DNA of 64,000 nt, taken from NCBI RefSeq assembly GCF_000178855.1, contig NZ_ADVG01000001.1, positions 1,488,001-1,552,000 on the forward strand, in the 5' to 3' direction. Numbering within the stretch: position 1 is the stretch's first letter; every line of letters starts with the position of its first letter. This document shows positions 17,944-26,169 of the stretch, piece after piece. Both the position numbers and the translations under genes were made by a program. The stretch is from Ktedonobacter racemifer DSM 44963 (GTDB lineage Bacteria > Chloroflexota > Ktedonobacteria > Ktedonobacterales > Ktedonobacteraceae). The notes beneath the pieces are model-generated. The model worked only from the letters and a program-made list of their open reading frames with translations. It ran no database searches and was not told where the DNA came from.

Positions 17944-19968
17944 ATGCAGCAATATTTTCCTAATAAGATCCTCTATGGTGGGGACTATAATCCGGAACAG
18001 TGGTCAGAGGAGACCTGGCGCGAGGATATGCGCCTGATGAAACTAGCCCACGTAAACATGGTTTCAATTAATATCTTCTCCTGGACTTTGCTAGAGCCAG
18101 AACCGCATAAATATCACTTTGAGCAACTGGACCGCATTATGGATATGCTGGCAGAGCATGGTATCTACGCGGACCTGGCGACCGCGACTGCCTCGCCTCC
18201 AACCTGGATGAGTCGCCTCTACCCCTCAATGCTTCCGGTGACACAGCAGGGCGTGCGCATGAGCCATGGCTCGCGCCAGCACTACTGCCCAAATAGCCCC
18301 GATTACCGACGCAAGGCCGGAGCGCTCGTCGAACAGATCGCGACGCGTTACGCCAAACACCCTGCCTTGAAGATGTGGCATCTCAACAATGAATATGGCT
18401 GCCATACAGGCGTCTGCTATTGTGAGAATTGTGCCGCCGCGTTCCGCAAATGGCTACAAGAACGCTATCAGACGCTAGACAAGGTGAACCAGGCCTGGGG
18501 AACCACCTTCTGGAGCCAGCACTACTATGAGTGGGAAGACGTGCTGCCGCCGCGTGCCACGCCAGCGCAGACCAATCCCACGCAAACGCTGGATTACTGG
18601 CGCTTTATGAATGATTCGCTGCGCGGATGCTACGAGTTGGAGGAGGAGATTCTTCGCCGCACCACGCCGTCTATCCCCTTGACGACCAATCTGATGGTGG
18701 CCTTCAAGCCCGTCGATGTCTTCGACTGGGCCAAACATATGGACATCGTTTCCTTTGATATGTACCCGACGCCTCATGATGGCGCGGCCCAGGTCGCCAT
18801 GCCTCATGACATCATGCGCGGGGCGAAGGGCGGACAGCCCCACATAGTCATGGAAATGAGTCCAAGCCAGGTCAACTGGCAGCCACAGACCCCCCATAAG
18901 CGACCGGGACAACTGCGCATGCACATCATGCAGTCCATCGCGCGTGGCGCCAATGGTGCGCTCTTCTTCCAGTGGCGCCAATCCATGGCGGGCGCGGAGA
19001 AGTATCATAGCGCCGTCGTCTCACACGAGGGAAGCGAGCAGAATCGCATCTTTAAGCAGGTGGCCCAGGCTGGCGCCGAGCTGGCGAAGCTGGCCTCCCA
19101 GGTCGCCAACACTCGCATTCACGCAAAAGTCGCGCTCCTCATGGACTGGCAGAGCTGGTGGTCCTCCGAATATCAGCCGGGACCAAGCGATCAGTTGCGT
19201 TACTATGAACAGATCCTCACCTATTATAAGGCGCTCTATGCGCGGAATATCGCCGTGGATATCGTGTCCCCCGAGGCGGAGCTGGGCGAGAACCTGGGGA
19301 AGTACAAGCTGGTCATCGCGCCCTTGCTGCACATGATCATGCCAGGCGTGGAGCAGAAGCTCAAAGGCTTTGTGGAGCAGGGCGGAACCTTCCTCACGAC
19401 CTTCTTCAGCGGCATCGTCGACGAGCATGAGCATGTCATCCCGGGCGGCTATCCCGGGGCGCTCCGCGAGCTGCTCGGCATCTATGTTGAGGAGTTTGAT
19501 CCCCTGACGCCGCAGATGTCCAACGAGGTCGTTATCGAAGAGGGAGAACTACGCGGGCGCTATGCAGCGACCAGATGGGGCGAGCTGGTGCATCTCAAGG
19601 GTGCGCAGGCCCTGGCGAGGTTTGGGCAGGACTACTACGCGCAACAGCCGGCGATCACTGAGCATAGCTATGGGCAAGGCAAGGCCTACTATGTCGCGAC
19701 GCACCCCGAGCAGCGACTGGTAGATGCGCTTATCAAGCAGATTTGCGCGCAGGCAGGCGTAGAGCCGGTGCTATCCACGCCGGAGGGCGTCGAGGTCACG
19801 CTGCGCGAGGGCGAGCACGGCGAGAAGTTCTACTTTGTGCTCAATCAGAGCAAGGAGCGGCAGCAGATCACTCTGTCAGAGGGAAGCTATACCTCCCTCC
19901 TGGATGAGGGAAAGGTCCAGGAAACTATCACAATCGAGCCATTCGACGTCCTGGTGTTGAAGGGATAG
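17944..19968 (+). CDS. GH42 beta-galactosidase
   Basis: Hydrolyses terminal beta-galactosides. A 674-residue protein, normal for the family. N-terminal catalytic barrel: GGDYNPEQW at the start, catalytic acid/base Glu in HLNNEYGCH (about residue 151), nucleophile Glu in VMEMSPSQVNW (about 304), and a Cys cluster (CHTGVCYCENC) that binds zinc in thermophilic GH42 enzymes. Then the trimerisation domain (WWSSEYQPGP, GGTFLTTFFSGIVDE) and the C-terminal beta domain. No signal peptide, so intracellular. ATG 17944 follows GAAAGGAAAGG by about 16 bases. Flanked on both sides by related intergenic repeats. Confidence 0.95.
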   Translation: MQQYFPNKILYGGDYNPEQWSEETWREDMRLMKLAHVNMVSINIFSWTLLEPEPHKYHFEQLDRIMDMLAEHGIYADLATATASPPTWMSRLYPSMLPVTQQGVRMSHGSRQHYCPNSPDYRRKAGALVEQIATRYAKHPALKMWHLNNEYGCHTGVCYCENCAAAFRKWLQERYQTLDKVNQAWGTTFWSQHYYEWEDVLPPRATPAQTNPTQTLDYWRFMNDSLRGCYELEEEILRRTTPSIPLTTNLMVAFKPVDVFDWAKHMDIVSFDMYPTPHDGAAQVAMPHDIMRGAKGGQPHIVMEMSPSQVNWQPQTPHKRPGQLRMHIMQSIARGANGALFFQWRQSMAGAEKYHSAVVSHEGSEQNRIFKQVAQAGAELAKLASQVANTRIHAKVALLMDWQSWWSSEYQPGPSDQLRYYEQILTYYKALYARNIAVDIVSPEAELGENLGKYKLVIAPLLHMIMPGVEQKLKGFVEQGGTFLTTFFSGIVDEHEHVIPGGYPGALRELLGIYVEEFDPLTPQMSNEVVIEEGELRGRYAATRWGELVHLKGAQALARFGQDYYAQQPAITEHSYGQGKAYYVATHPEQRLVDALIKQICAQAGVEPVLSTPEGVEVTLREGEHGEKFYFVLNQSKERQQITLSEGSYTSLLDEGKVQETITIEPFDVLVLKG

Positions 19969-19990
19969 ATAAGGCGATCCGCAACCAGGG

Positions 19991-20158
19991 GCGACGCTGC
20001 TAAAGCACGCGTCTACATATCATGGTACGGAGAGAGGCGGCTTTTCCGCATAACGAGTAAGTAGGGTCCATGCTGGCATGGACTCCGAGACCCGCAGGCT
20101 GACACCCGTGTGCGGGAAGTCGCTTCGCTCGGAGTCCATGCCAGCATGGACCCTACAT
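19991..20158 (+). repeat. intergenic repeat downstream of the beta-galactosidase (copy B), with 29-bp palindrome
   Basis: The second copy of the repeat at 17697-17850. It contains a perfect 29-bp inverted repeat (20061-20089 with 20128-20156) whose loop holds CCCGCA...TGCGGG. Partial copies of its first block occur at 26122-26160 and 34375-34440. Confidence 0.85.
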
Positions 20159-20186
20159 TTATTTCGCAAGCACATCAGAAAGTGCA

Positions 20187-20654
20187 TTAAGCGTTGGGGA
20201 GGCCCTGGTCGTGGGAGGTGCTAGAGAGCTGGTTGCGGATGAGAGCGCGTTCCTGGTTGAGGAGGGCGTCTTCGATGCGCTGGCGATGCTTGGGGAGGGT
20301 GTTGGCGGGGATGGCATCTGGGGAGAAGAAGCGGCATTCACGAGACTCAAGGGTTGTGGTCAGTTCGCCGCCGGTGATGCGACAGAGGAAGGAGAGGACG
20401 ACCTCTTGCTTCTGGGGCTTAGAATAGACGCCTACGAGGCGCTCGATGGCGACCTGGAGGCCTGTTTCTTCCAGGACCTCGCGGCTGACGGTCTGCTCAA
20501 GCGTTTCTCCAAGTTCCATGCCGCCACCAGGCAGGTTCCACCAGTCGATATCGCTGCGGTGGGCCAGGAGGATCTGGCCCTGGCGAAAGATCAGGGCAGA
20601 GATCCCAATGCGAAATTGGGCGAGATTAGTCACAGAATTAAGTGATTTAGACAT
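20187..20654 (-). CDS. Nudix hydrolase
   Basis: The Nudix box GGGMELGETLEQTVSREVLE continues EETGLQ and matches GX5EX7REUXEEXGU completely, so the Mg-binding glutamates are present. A 155-residue single domain. Members cleave nucleoside diphosphates linked to another group; the substrate cannot be told. The frame begins MSKSLNSVTNLAQFRIGISALIFRQG, and no strong ribosome-binding site is visible. Confidence 0.9.
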   Translation of the reverse strand: MSKSLNSVTNLAQFRIGISALIFRQGQILLAHRSDIDWWNLPGGGMELGETLEQTVSREVLEETGLQVAIERLVGVYSKPQKQEVVLSFLCRITGGELTTTLESRECRFFSPDAIPANTLPKHRQRIEDALLNQERALIRNQLSSTSHDQGLPNA

Positions 20655-20689
20655 TGATATTTTTCCTTTTTAGTGCCTTTCCGCGAGAA

Positions 20690-20955
20690 TTTGGGGGGGA
20701 AGAGAGTGAAGGTGGGGACACCCCACACCCCGGCAGGGGAGAACCCCTGCATCCCCTGGGTCAAGTGCTGAAATAGAGTTGGGGGGAAGAGAGTGAAGGT
20801 GGGGGCACCCCACACCCCGGCAGGGGAGAACCCCTGCATCCCCTGGGTCAAGTGCTGAAATAGAGTTGGGGGGAAGAGAGTGAAGATGGGGACACCCCAC
20901 ACCCCGGCAGGGGAGAACCCCTGCACCCCCTGGGTCAAGTGCTGAAATAGAGTTG
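20690..20955. repeat. 87-bp tandem repeat, three copies, duplicating a gene end
   Basis: The marker TCAAGTGCTGAAATAGAGTT recurs at 20761, 20848 and 20935, a constant period of 87 bp. Copies differ by one or two bases. The rightmost copy contains the last codons and the TGA of the amidohydrolase gene (minus strand), so the repeated unit carries LYFST-stop. Each unit has internal inverted repeats (GGGGACACCCC, CAGGGGAGAACCCCTG). Confidence 0.9.
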
Positions 20956-22071
20956 GGCGGCGTTGTCGTGCAGGATCAGGCGGGCAAGGTGCTGGGCCTG
21001 GGATGTGTCTAGTTCGTCGGCGTCGATCATCTCTTGCAGGACCTGGGCCAGGATGGTACGGGCGCGTTTGGCACCCACCCAGAGCATTTCAGGGACATTG
21101 ATACCGTCAGAGCTATAGGTCAGCTTGCTGGCGGGCGCGATGCTCAGGGCCTGGCGGGTGAAGGCCAGCATTTCGAGCTTTTCGACAAAGGGAATGGTAT
21201 ACGAGAGATCAAAGTAGACATTGGGATAGATCGCGGCCAGATAGGCCCCAAGCTGCACATAGGGATAGCTTTCGTGCAGAAGGACGATGGGCATACACTG
21301 ATAGTCGCCTCGCTCGAAGATGGCGCGCAGGTGTAGCGGATTGCCCAGGCGCATATCGGTATCGCCATCGCCATATCCGGTATGAAACTGCACTGGAAGC
21401 TCTTGCTCCGCCGCCAGCTCAAAGGCTTGATGTAAGAGATAGTCGAGCAGGGGCTTGTGCATTAAGCGTAGCTCGCCATGTTGGGTAGCCTGGGCGCGGG
21501 CCTCTTTAAAGGCCGCGACCGCCTCATCTTTTGGCCATTCCGCGATCTCCAGGCCTGTGCGGTAGGCCACGATACTCTTCAGGCCACTGTAACCAAGCTT
21601 ACGGGCATGGCGCACCGTTTCGCGATAGCGCGCGACTACCTCATCGAAATCGGTATGGGCCTGAATAAGACCTTGCATCAGGATCTCCAGGCGCAGGAGG
21701 GTCGCCACCCGGACGCCTCCCTGACTGGCAATCTGCTCAGGAGCATAACAGGTCGCGGGCGGTGGGTAGGCAGAGTCGAGCACCAGGGCCTCAATATGCG
21801 CATCCGTGAAGAGGCAGTGCATCAAATCGTCACCAGCAAGGCGCGAACGGGCCGCGATAATCTCATCCTCAAGCGGCTTGCAGTCATAGAAGGCTGCCGC
21901 CTGGCGCAGAAACCAGAGGTAGTAGACGGAATGCGAGACATGTTTTTGGGCAAAGCTGGGATGTGTCGCCTCGCTGAAGTAGCCACGAAAAGTCTGAGCA
22001 TCCATCCGCTGCTGAAGCAGGAAGGGATGGCAATGATTATCGATAATAGGAATAGTGTTTAGATCGAGCAT
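20935..22071 (-). CDS. amidohydrolase-family protein
   Basis: Metal-dependent hydrolase of the amidohydrolase-2 type. The metal-binding HxH is in IDNHCHPF near the N-terminus, then QFHTGYGDGDTD, IVLLHESYPY and the late Asp in YSSDGINVPEM. About 378 residues from ATG 22071; a longer frame to 22155 gives a Cys-rich, unlikely N-terminus. The best-matching style is that of amidohydrolases found with glutamine synthetase genes, but none is adjacent. The substrate is unknown. Its stop lies in the last unit of the 87-bp tandem repeat. Confidence 0.85.
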   Translation of the reverse strand: MLDLNTIPIIDNHCHPFLLQQRMDAQTFRGYFSEATHPSFAQKHVSHSVYYLWFLRQAAAFYDCKPLEDEIIAARSRLAGDDLMHCLFTDAHIEALVLDSAYPPPATCYAPEQIASQGGVRVATLLRLEILMQGLIQAHTDFDEVVARYRETVRHARKLGYSGLKSIVAYRTGLEIAEWPKDEAVAAFKEARAQATQHGELRLMHKPLLDYLLHQAFELAAEQELPVQFHTGYGDGDTDMRLGNPLHLRAIFERGDYQCMPIVLLHESYPYVQLGAYLAAIYPNVYFDLSYTIPFVEKLEMLAFTRQALSIAPASKLTYSSDGINVPEMLWVGAKRARTILAQVLQEMIDADELDTSQAQHLARLILHDNAAQLYFST

Positions 22072-22162
22072 AACACACCTCTTAGCCCAGGCGTGACAAA
22101 CAACGAGCACGGCCGTACAGGCATACAGGATAGCATGTCTGTTTGCTGAGGGCAAGATTAAG

Positions 22163-22211
22163 TTTTACTTGTTTTGTTTGCCGCCTGCGGCGGCAAACAA
22201 AACAAGTAAAA
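22163..22211. terminator. 23-bp perfect palindrome plus GC-rich hairpin after the ATPase gene
   Basis: Arms 22163-22185 and 22189-22211 with a 3-base loop. Right next to it, at 22220-22262, lie CGGGGACACCCCG and CCAGGGGCGCTGCCCCTGG, both inverted repeats and similar to pieces of the 87-bp repeat at 20690-20955. On the minus strand these follow the stop of the ATPase gene at 22289. Confidence 0.7.
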
Positions 22212-22288
22212 AGATTTTTTCGGGGACACCCCGAACCCCGCCAGGGGCGCTGCCCCTGGACTCCGTTTGCACCAACTTGCACATCACA

Positions 22289-23491
22289 TTAGTCAGGATA
22301 GGCATTTCCATTTTGAGTGATCGACAAAGTGTGGGAATGGGGGGTGAGGTTGTGAGCGATCCGGGTTTGGGATGCGAGATTGGTGGTGGTGTCAGGAGTT
22401 TGGGTGGAATGGGGGGTGTTGGCGGGAGAGGATTCGGGAGTGTCTGAGGGGTTTGAGGAGTGGGTGTCGGAGGGGTTGGAGGAGTGGGTGTCTTCGGAAT
22501 CGGGGGTGAGGAGAATGTGAGCGATCTCGAATTTGGGCTGGTGGGGATGCTGGGCCAGGAGTTCGGGGACGAGAGGCTTGATGAAGGGGTGAAGGGTATA
22601 GTGGCCGCGAGAGGTGGTATATAGCAGGTTGGCGCGGGCCATTTTGCTGAGGAGTTGGCGCACGCAGGTGTAGTCGAGGCCAAGCGCGGCTGTGACCTGG
22701 GCGGGTGAAAGGGGGTCTTCGCAGGTGTGGATAAGATGGAGGATGGTGAGGCGTTCGGGGGTGAGAGTTTTATGGGCGCTGAGTGTTGTGAGGGCGAGAT
22801 TCTCTTCGAGGGAGGCATGACGGAAATGAATGTGAGAGGTTGGGCAATGCAGGGTGAGGGAGAAGGGAGCAAGCGAGGAGCCGAGTACATCGAGATGATA
22901 GTAGTTGGAGACGGGAAGGCGTTTGAGATGGAGGTGATGATCAACGGAGGCCGCCAGGGAGGAGGAACGCTTACAGGTATGGAGAACGAGAATGCTGATA
23001 TCTTGCTGCTCAGCGAGGCGGCACAGGAGGGCGAGTAGTTCGCGGTCATTGCCTTTGTAGAGGGGGCAAAGGGAGGCCAGGTTATCGATCACGAGCAGGC
23101 GTGTATCGGGATAGTTAGTAAGCCGGCTTTGAAGCTCATGTAGACCCTCGGTGGGCGTGAGAGGAGTCCAGGTATTGGTAAAGGAGAGATTGTTGGGTGG
23201 GGGAGTGCCGGGTTGGGCCGACAACAGGCGCGAGCGAAGTTCATGAAGGCGGAGCAGAGAGTGATCGAGGCCGAGGTAGAAGGCACGGCCGCGAGTGGAT
23301 TTGAAGGGTTGGGAGTCATCGCGAGCCTCGCCAGCGAAGGAAGACTGACCCTGCGTGACATTAAGCATGAGCTGGAGAGCGAGTGAGGTTTTGCCGGAAC
23401 GCGATTCGCCGCTGAGGAGCGTCAGGCCAGCGGGAAGCAAGTTGTAAATGGGCCCAGGTGCTTGTGATGGGCGAGGGCTGGACGAGGTCAT
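22289..23491 (-). CDS. RecA-like P-loop ATPase with C-terminal winged helix and low-complexity tail
   Basis: Walker A is GESRSGKTS near residue 28, Walker B is LLVIDNLASL near 135, the layout of RepA/RadB-type single-domain ATPases. Residues about 250-310 form a winged-helix-like segment (LSPAQVTAALGLDYTCVRQLLSKMARANLL). The last 70 residues are repeats of SNPSDTHS with many Thr/Pro/Ser. A role in replication of a mobile element or in DNA binding is possible. The start is uncertain: ATG 23491 has no good ribosome-binding site, while an overlapping frame starting at 23561 has a perfect one. Confidence 0.75.
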   Translation of the reverse strand: MTSSSPRPSQAPGPIYNLLPAGLTLLSGESRSGKTSLALQLMLNVTQGQSSFAGEARDDSQPFKSTRGRAFYLGLDHSLLRLHELRSRLLSAQPGTPPPNNLSFTNTWTPLTPTEGLHELQSRLTNYPDTRLLVIDNLASLCPLYKGNDRELLALLCRLAEQQDISILVLHTCKRSSSLAASVDHHLHLKRLPVSNYYHLDVLGSSLAPFSLTLHCPTSHIHFRHASLEENLALTTLSAHKTLTPERLTILHLIHTCEDPLSPAQVTAALGLDYTCVRQLLSKMARANLLYTTSRGHYTLHPFIKPLVPELLAQHPHQPKFEIAHILLTPDSEDTHSSNPSDTHSSNPSDTPESSPANTPHSTQTPDTTTNLASQTRIAHNLTPHSHTLSITQNGNAYPD

Positions 23492-23561
23492 TCAGGCCCG
23501 TAAAGGGCATAAAGGGGCGAGCGAAGAGGTTGGTGTAGGTCTGCTGGTCGTGTTTCGTCAT
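23361..23561 (-). CDS. overlapping 5' frame, probably the displaced N-terminus of the ATPase
   Basis: ATG 23561 is preceded by GGAGG at ideal distance and the frame reads MTKHDQQTYTNLFARPFMPF before passing out of frame over the start of the ATPase gene. Either a one-base frameshift separates the true N-terminus from the ATPase, or a short peptide is translated and coupled to the ATPase start (the sequence CTGAATGA at the overlap). I favour the frameshift. Confidence 0.4.
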   Translation of the reverse strand: MTKHDQQTYTNLFARPFMPFTGLNDLVQPSPITSTWAHLQLASRWPDAPQRRIAFRQNLTRSPAHA

Positions 23562-23758
23562 GTAAGCCTCCATAGGAAGTGTAGAGAGACGTTTTCACGA
23601 TGCATAGAGATGGAAGGAGCAGAATAATATATTTTATGCAATATATATTTATAGTATGCCTAACCGGGAGCGGGTTCGTCAAGTAAAAGAGGAAATATTG
23701 AAGAAATTGAGTGAAGGGCACATCCATACGCATGAAGTTAAGGGTTGGTTGCTCAGTT

Positions 23759-23850
23759 CCCACGCCCATGCAGGAGAAAAAGATAGTGCTTCTACCCCCA
23801 TTCGGGGGCGCAGGGGCACTACCTTTTTTCTCCTGCTGGGCGTGGGGCGC
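23759..23850. repeat. long imperfect hairpin with CCCCCATTCGGGGG near its tip
   Basis: CCCACGCCCATGCAGGAGAA on the left pairs with TTCTCCTGCTGGGCGTGGG on the right; near the tip AGTGC/GCACT and CCCCC/GGGGG pair. The remaining parts of 23562-24026 show no gene. Confidence 0.6.
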
Positions 23851-24026
23851 ACGAGGGAGGGCAGCCACCCGGCAGGAGGGGCCTGGTAGTGTGAGGGGAG
23901 TGAGGGGTCGCATCGCCAATCAGAAATAGAGCATTTGCACCATTTTGTTTTCGCATGTTGCTTCTATACTTGAAAGAGGTCAAGACATTGGATTGTAGTG
24001 TTGCAAAGCAAGAAGGGAGAGTATTT

Positions 24027-24413
24027 ATGATACATGATTCTAAATGGTGGTTTGGTTTTATAGCGGGTATTGTGCTCTTTTTGTGGTCAGTTGTCTTTAT
24101 ACTGGTACTGTCCTACCATCTGGAGCTGGGTCCCGGGTTGGGGCTTTTCTTCCTTACGGTGGGGGTCTTTATTCTGATGGCATTGATGATGCTGGTGTTT
24201 GTGTTTTTCAGGCAGACGCGTCTGATTAGCTTTGGATTGGCTGTTCCGCTGCTAGTGATGCAAATAGAATTGCTTGTTCTGACGCGTGATGCCTGGGAGC
24301 CCTGGATCAGGCTTCTCGTCAATCTGCCTGGCTGGATCGCGTTGCTTGTCGTGGGGATCGCCTATGTGGGCAGGGGTCGCTATTCCGGGAGACGGTTCAG
24401 CGCGATTGAGTAG
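24027..24413 (+). CDS. small four-helix membrane protein
   Basis: From ATG 24027 (GAAGGGA 8 bases upstream) a 128-residue protein with four hydrophobic segments (FGFIAGIVLFLWSVVFILVL, LGLFFLTVGVFILMALMMLV, LAVPLLVMQIELLVL, LPGWIALLVVGIAYV) and a short basic tail. No family recognised. The frame is open further upstream to 23955 but without a ribosome-binding site. Confidence 0.7.
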   Translation: MIHDSKWWFGFIAGIVLFLWSVVFILVLSYHLELGPGLGLFFLTVGVFILMALMMLVFVFFRQTRLISFGLAVPLLVMQIELLVLTRDAWEPWIRLLVNLPGWIALLVVGIAYVGRGRYSGRRFSAIE

Positions 24414-24458
24414 CTTGATAGGAGGAAATATGGAGTTTTGTCGAGTGTGGTATTAGCG

Positions 24459-24488
24459 CCTGGCGTGACTTAGGGGTGTCACGCCAGG
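24459..24488. terminator. terminator between convergent genes
   Basis: Perfect 11-bp stem CCTGGCGTGAC (24459-24469) with 24478-24488 and an 8-base loop, between the small membrane protein gene and the Gly/Trp-rich protein gene. Confidence 0.7.
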
Positions 24489-24511
24489 TGATGGTTTGCA
24501 TTGGCTTGTCT

Positions 24512-24931
24512 CTACCAGCCGCCTCCCCAGCCGCCTCCCCAACCGCCGCCGCGCCAGCCCCAACCACCTCCCCAGCCAGGTCCCCAACCGCCGCCACGCC
24601 AGCCCCAGCCGCCTCCCCAACCGGGTCCCCAACTACTTCGCCAGCCCCAGCCGCCTCCCCAACCGGGTCCCCAACCGCCGCCGCGCCAGCCCCAGCCTCC
24701 TCCCCAGCCGCCGCCTCGCCAACCCCAGCCACCGCCGCGCCAGCCTCCTCCCCAGCCAGGCCCCCAGGGTATATCGCGGTTAGCTATGTTCACGGTTATG
24801 GGGGTCTGCACCTTCGTGGCTGTGAGAGTAGCTGCGGAGGTGCTTGTTGAAGTTGTCATTACTAAGGCGATAGCAACGGCAGTGCTGAGTAGGGCCAGAC
24901 AGAGAGTTTTCCGTAGAACGGAGTGTTTCAT
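24512..24931 (-). CDS. secreted Gly/Trp-rich repeat protein
   Basis: A 139-residue protein with a clear signal peptide (MKHSVLRKTLCLALLSTAVA then a hydrophobic core ending near TSAAT). After residue 55 it is built almost only of Gly, Trp, Arg and Pro, as units such as GGGWGWR, GGGWGPGWGGGWGWR. ATG 24931 follows AAGGAAAAG. Codon-level repetition makes the other strand look like a Pro-rich frame, but the signal peptide supports this strand. Possibly a cell-surface or spore/aerial-structure protein; that is inference. Confidence 0.8.
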   Translation of the reverse strand: MKHSVLRKTLCLALLSTAVAIALVMTTSTSTSAATLTATKVQTPITVNIANRDIPWGPGWGGGWRGGGWGWRGGGWGGGWGWRGGGWGPGWGGGWGWRSSWGPGWGGGWGWRGGGWGPGWGGGWGWRGGGWGGGWGGGW

Positions 24932-25085
24932 GTCTTTTCCTTGTTCTGGTATCTGTGTCTATACACAGTTGTCGTGTGCACTATATGACGACAACGCTAC
25001 TACGAAGAGTGTCTTCCAGGGGAGCACTATAGGGTCATTGCTTGCGATATATTAGTATATAGACTGATACAAACTCATGAGAGCA

Positions 25086-25196
25086 GTGCGCTACTTGCGT
25101 ACGCGGCTACGCTGGCGTATGCGCCTACGCTGGTGGAGATGGTGAAACAGGGTTAACAAATGCTGGGCGAGGGGGGGGGCGCTACGCACGTACACT
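25086..25196. repeat. imperfect repeat region in the gap before the protease gene
   Basis: GCGCTACTTGCGTACGC at 25087 resembles the arm of the hairpin at 8723. TACGCTGG occurs twice (near 25107 and 25127), followed by a run of G (about 25169-25178) and GCGCTACGCACGTAC. Nothing else is seen between 24932 and 25271. Confidence 0.4.
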
Positions 25197-25271
25197 AGAG
25201 ATCTTGCAAGAGGCTCTTGGAGAGACGAAGAATGCTCGGCATTGGCGAGCGTTTACCAGCGAGGAGGTAAC

Positions 25272-26078
25272 ATGAACGGATTCGATTTGATTATCAAGCC
25301 GGATGAAGAAGATGTCGATGCTGCCGAAGTCCTTGTTGATGGAACAATTGGCGGCTCCCCTTACCGTTTTCTTCTTGATACTGGTGCAGCGACAAGCAGC
25401 ATTACCTTCGACGATTATACATCCACATTCGATTGCATCGAGAAGAGGGACTCATCAGGAGTTTTTGCAGCAGGCCACCTGGAGTTGATTCGGATCCCAA
25501 TGATCGAGCTTGGTCCGATCTGCAAACACGACGTTTTGTTCAATTGTGTGGAAGCAAATCCCTCTGTGAGAGCAAATTTGATCGGGATGGATATTCTCAA
25601 AGACTCTTGCTGCCACTTTTTATTTGATGAACAGAGGGTTGTCATTCAAGATGAACCAGAGTCCAGCTCGCCTTTTCAAGAACTGATTCTGGACAAGAAG
25701 TTTCATCCTTACGTGACTCTTCGGTTCGGAGAGATCGAAGCGGCAGCAGTATGGGATACTGGGGCTGGAATAACCCTGGCGGACATGAGCTTTATCAAAA
25801 AGTATCCCGCTTTTTTTCAGGAAGTAGGACAATCTCAAGGAACAGACTCGACAGGAGCCCAGGTGGAAACGCCTCTCTTCATCATGACGTCTCCTATCAT
25901 TGGGAATTATGCGTTTTCGCCTCATAAAGTAGCTGGAGTTGACTTGTCACACGTGAATTCCCATATCGACATACCTATGGATTTGATCCTGGGCTATACT
26001 ACGCTGCGTCAAGCGAATTGGCTGTTCGATTTTCCCCGCAAGAGATGGGCGATTTCAAAACGAATCAGTGACCAATAA
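25272..26078 (+). CDS. two-lobed retropepsin-like aspartic protease
   Basis: A 268-residue protein with two DTGA motifs: FLLDTGAATSS near residue 35 and AVWDTGAGIT near residue 162. Retroviral-type proteases carry one per subunit and dimerise; here two similar halves are joined, as in pepsin, although each half looks like the retropepsin (gag-asp) type. No signal peptide or membrane anchor, so probably cytoplasmic. ATG 25272 follows GAGGAGG. Its stop is 91 bp before the HicB-DinB gene, with which it may be transcribed. Confidence 0.8.
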   Translation: MNGFDLIIKPDEEDVDAAEVLVDGTIGGSPYRFLLDTGAATSSITFDDYTSTFDCIEKRDSSGVFAAGHLELIRIPMIELGPICKHDVLFNCVEANPSVRANLIGMDILKDSCCHFLFDEQRVVIQDEPESSSPFQELILDKKFHPYVTLRFGEIEAAAVWDTGAGITLADMSFIKKYPAFFQEVGQSQGTDSTGAQVETPLFIMTSPIIGNYAFSPHKVAGVDLSHVNSHIDIPMDLILGYTTLRQANWLFDFPRKRWAISKRISDQ

Positions 26079-26121
26079 TGAGGCAGAGGCATCAAGCCGA
26101 GGGGCTACGCTGCGAGATGGG

Positions 26122-26160
26122 ACGACGCTGCTGAAGCACGCGTTTCTATATTGTAGAAGG
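26122..26160 (+). repeat. partial copy of the GACGCTGCT repeat
   Basis: CGACGCTGCTGAAGCACGCG at 26124-26143 matches the first block of the repeats around the beta-galactosidase. It lies immediately before the ribosome-binding site of the next gene. Confidence 0.6.
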
Positions 26161-26169
26161 AGACAAAAG

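Noticed and set aside
24476..25055. Three plus-strand Pro-rich frames opposite the Gly/Trp-rich gene
   Set aside because: They are mirror readings of the repeat; only the minus-strand frame has a start signal and signal peptide.
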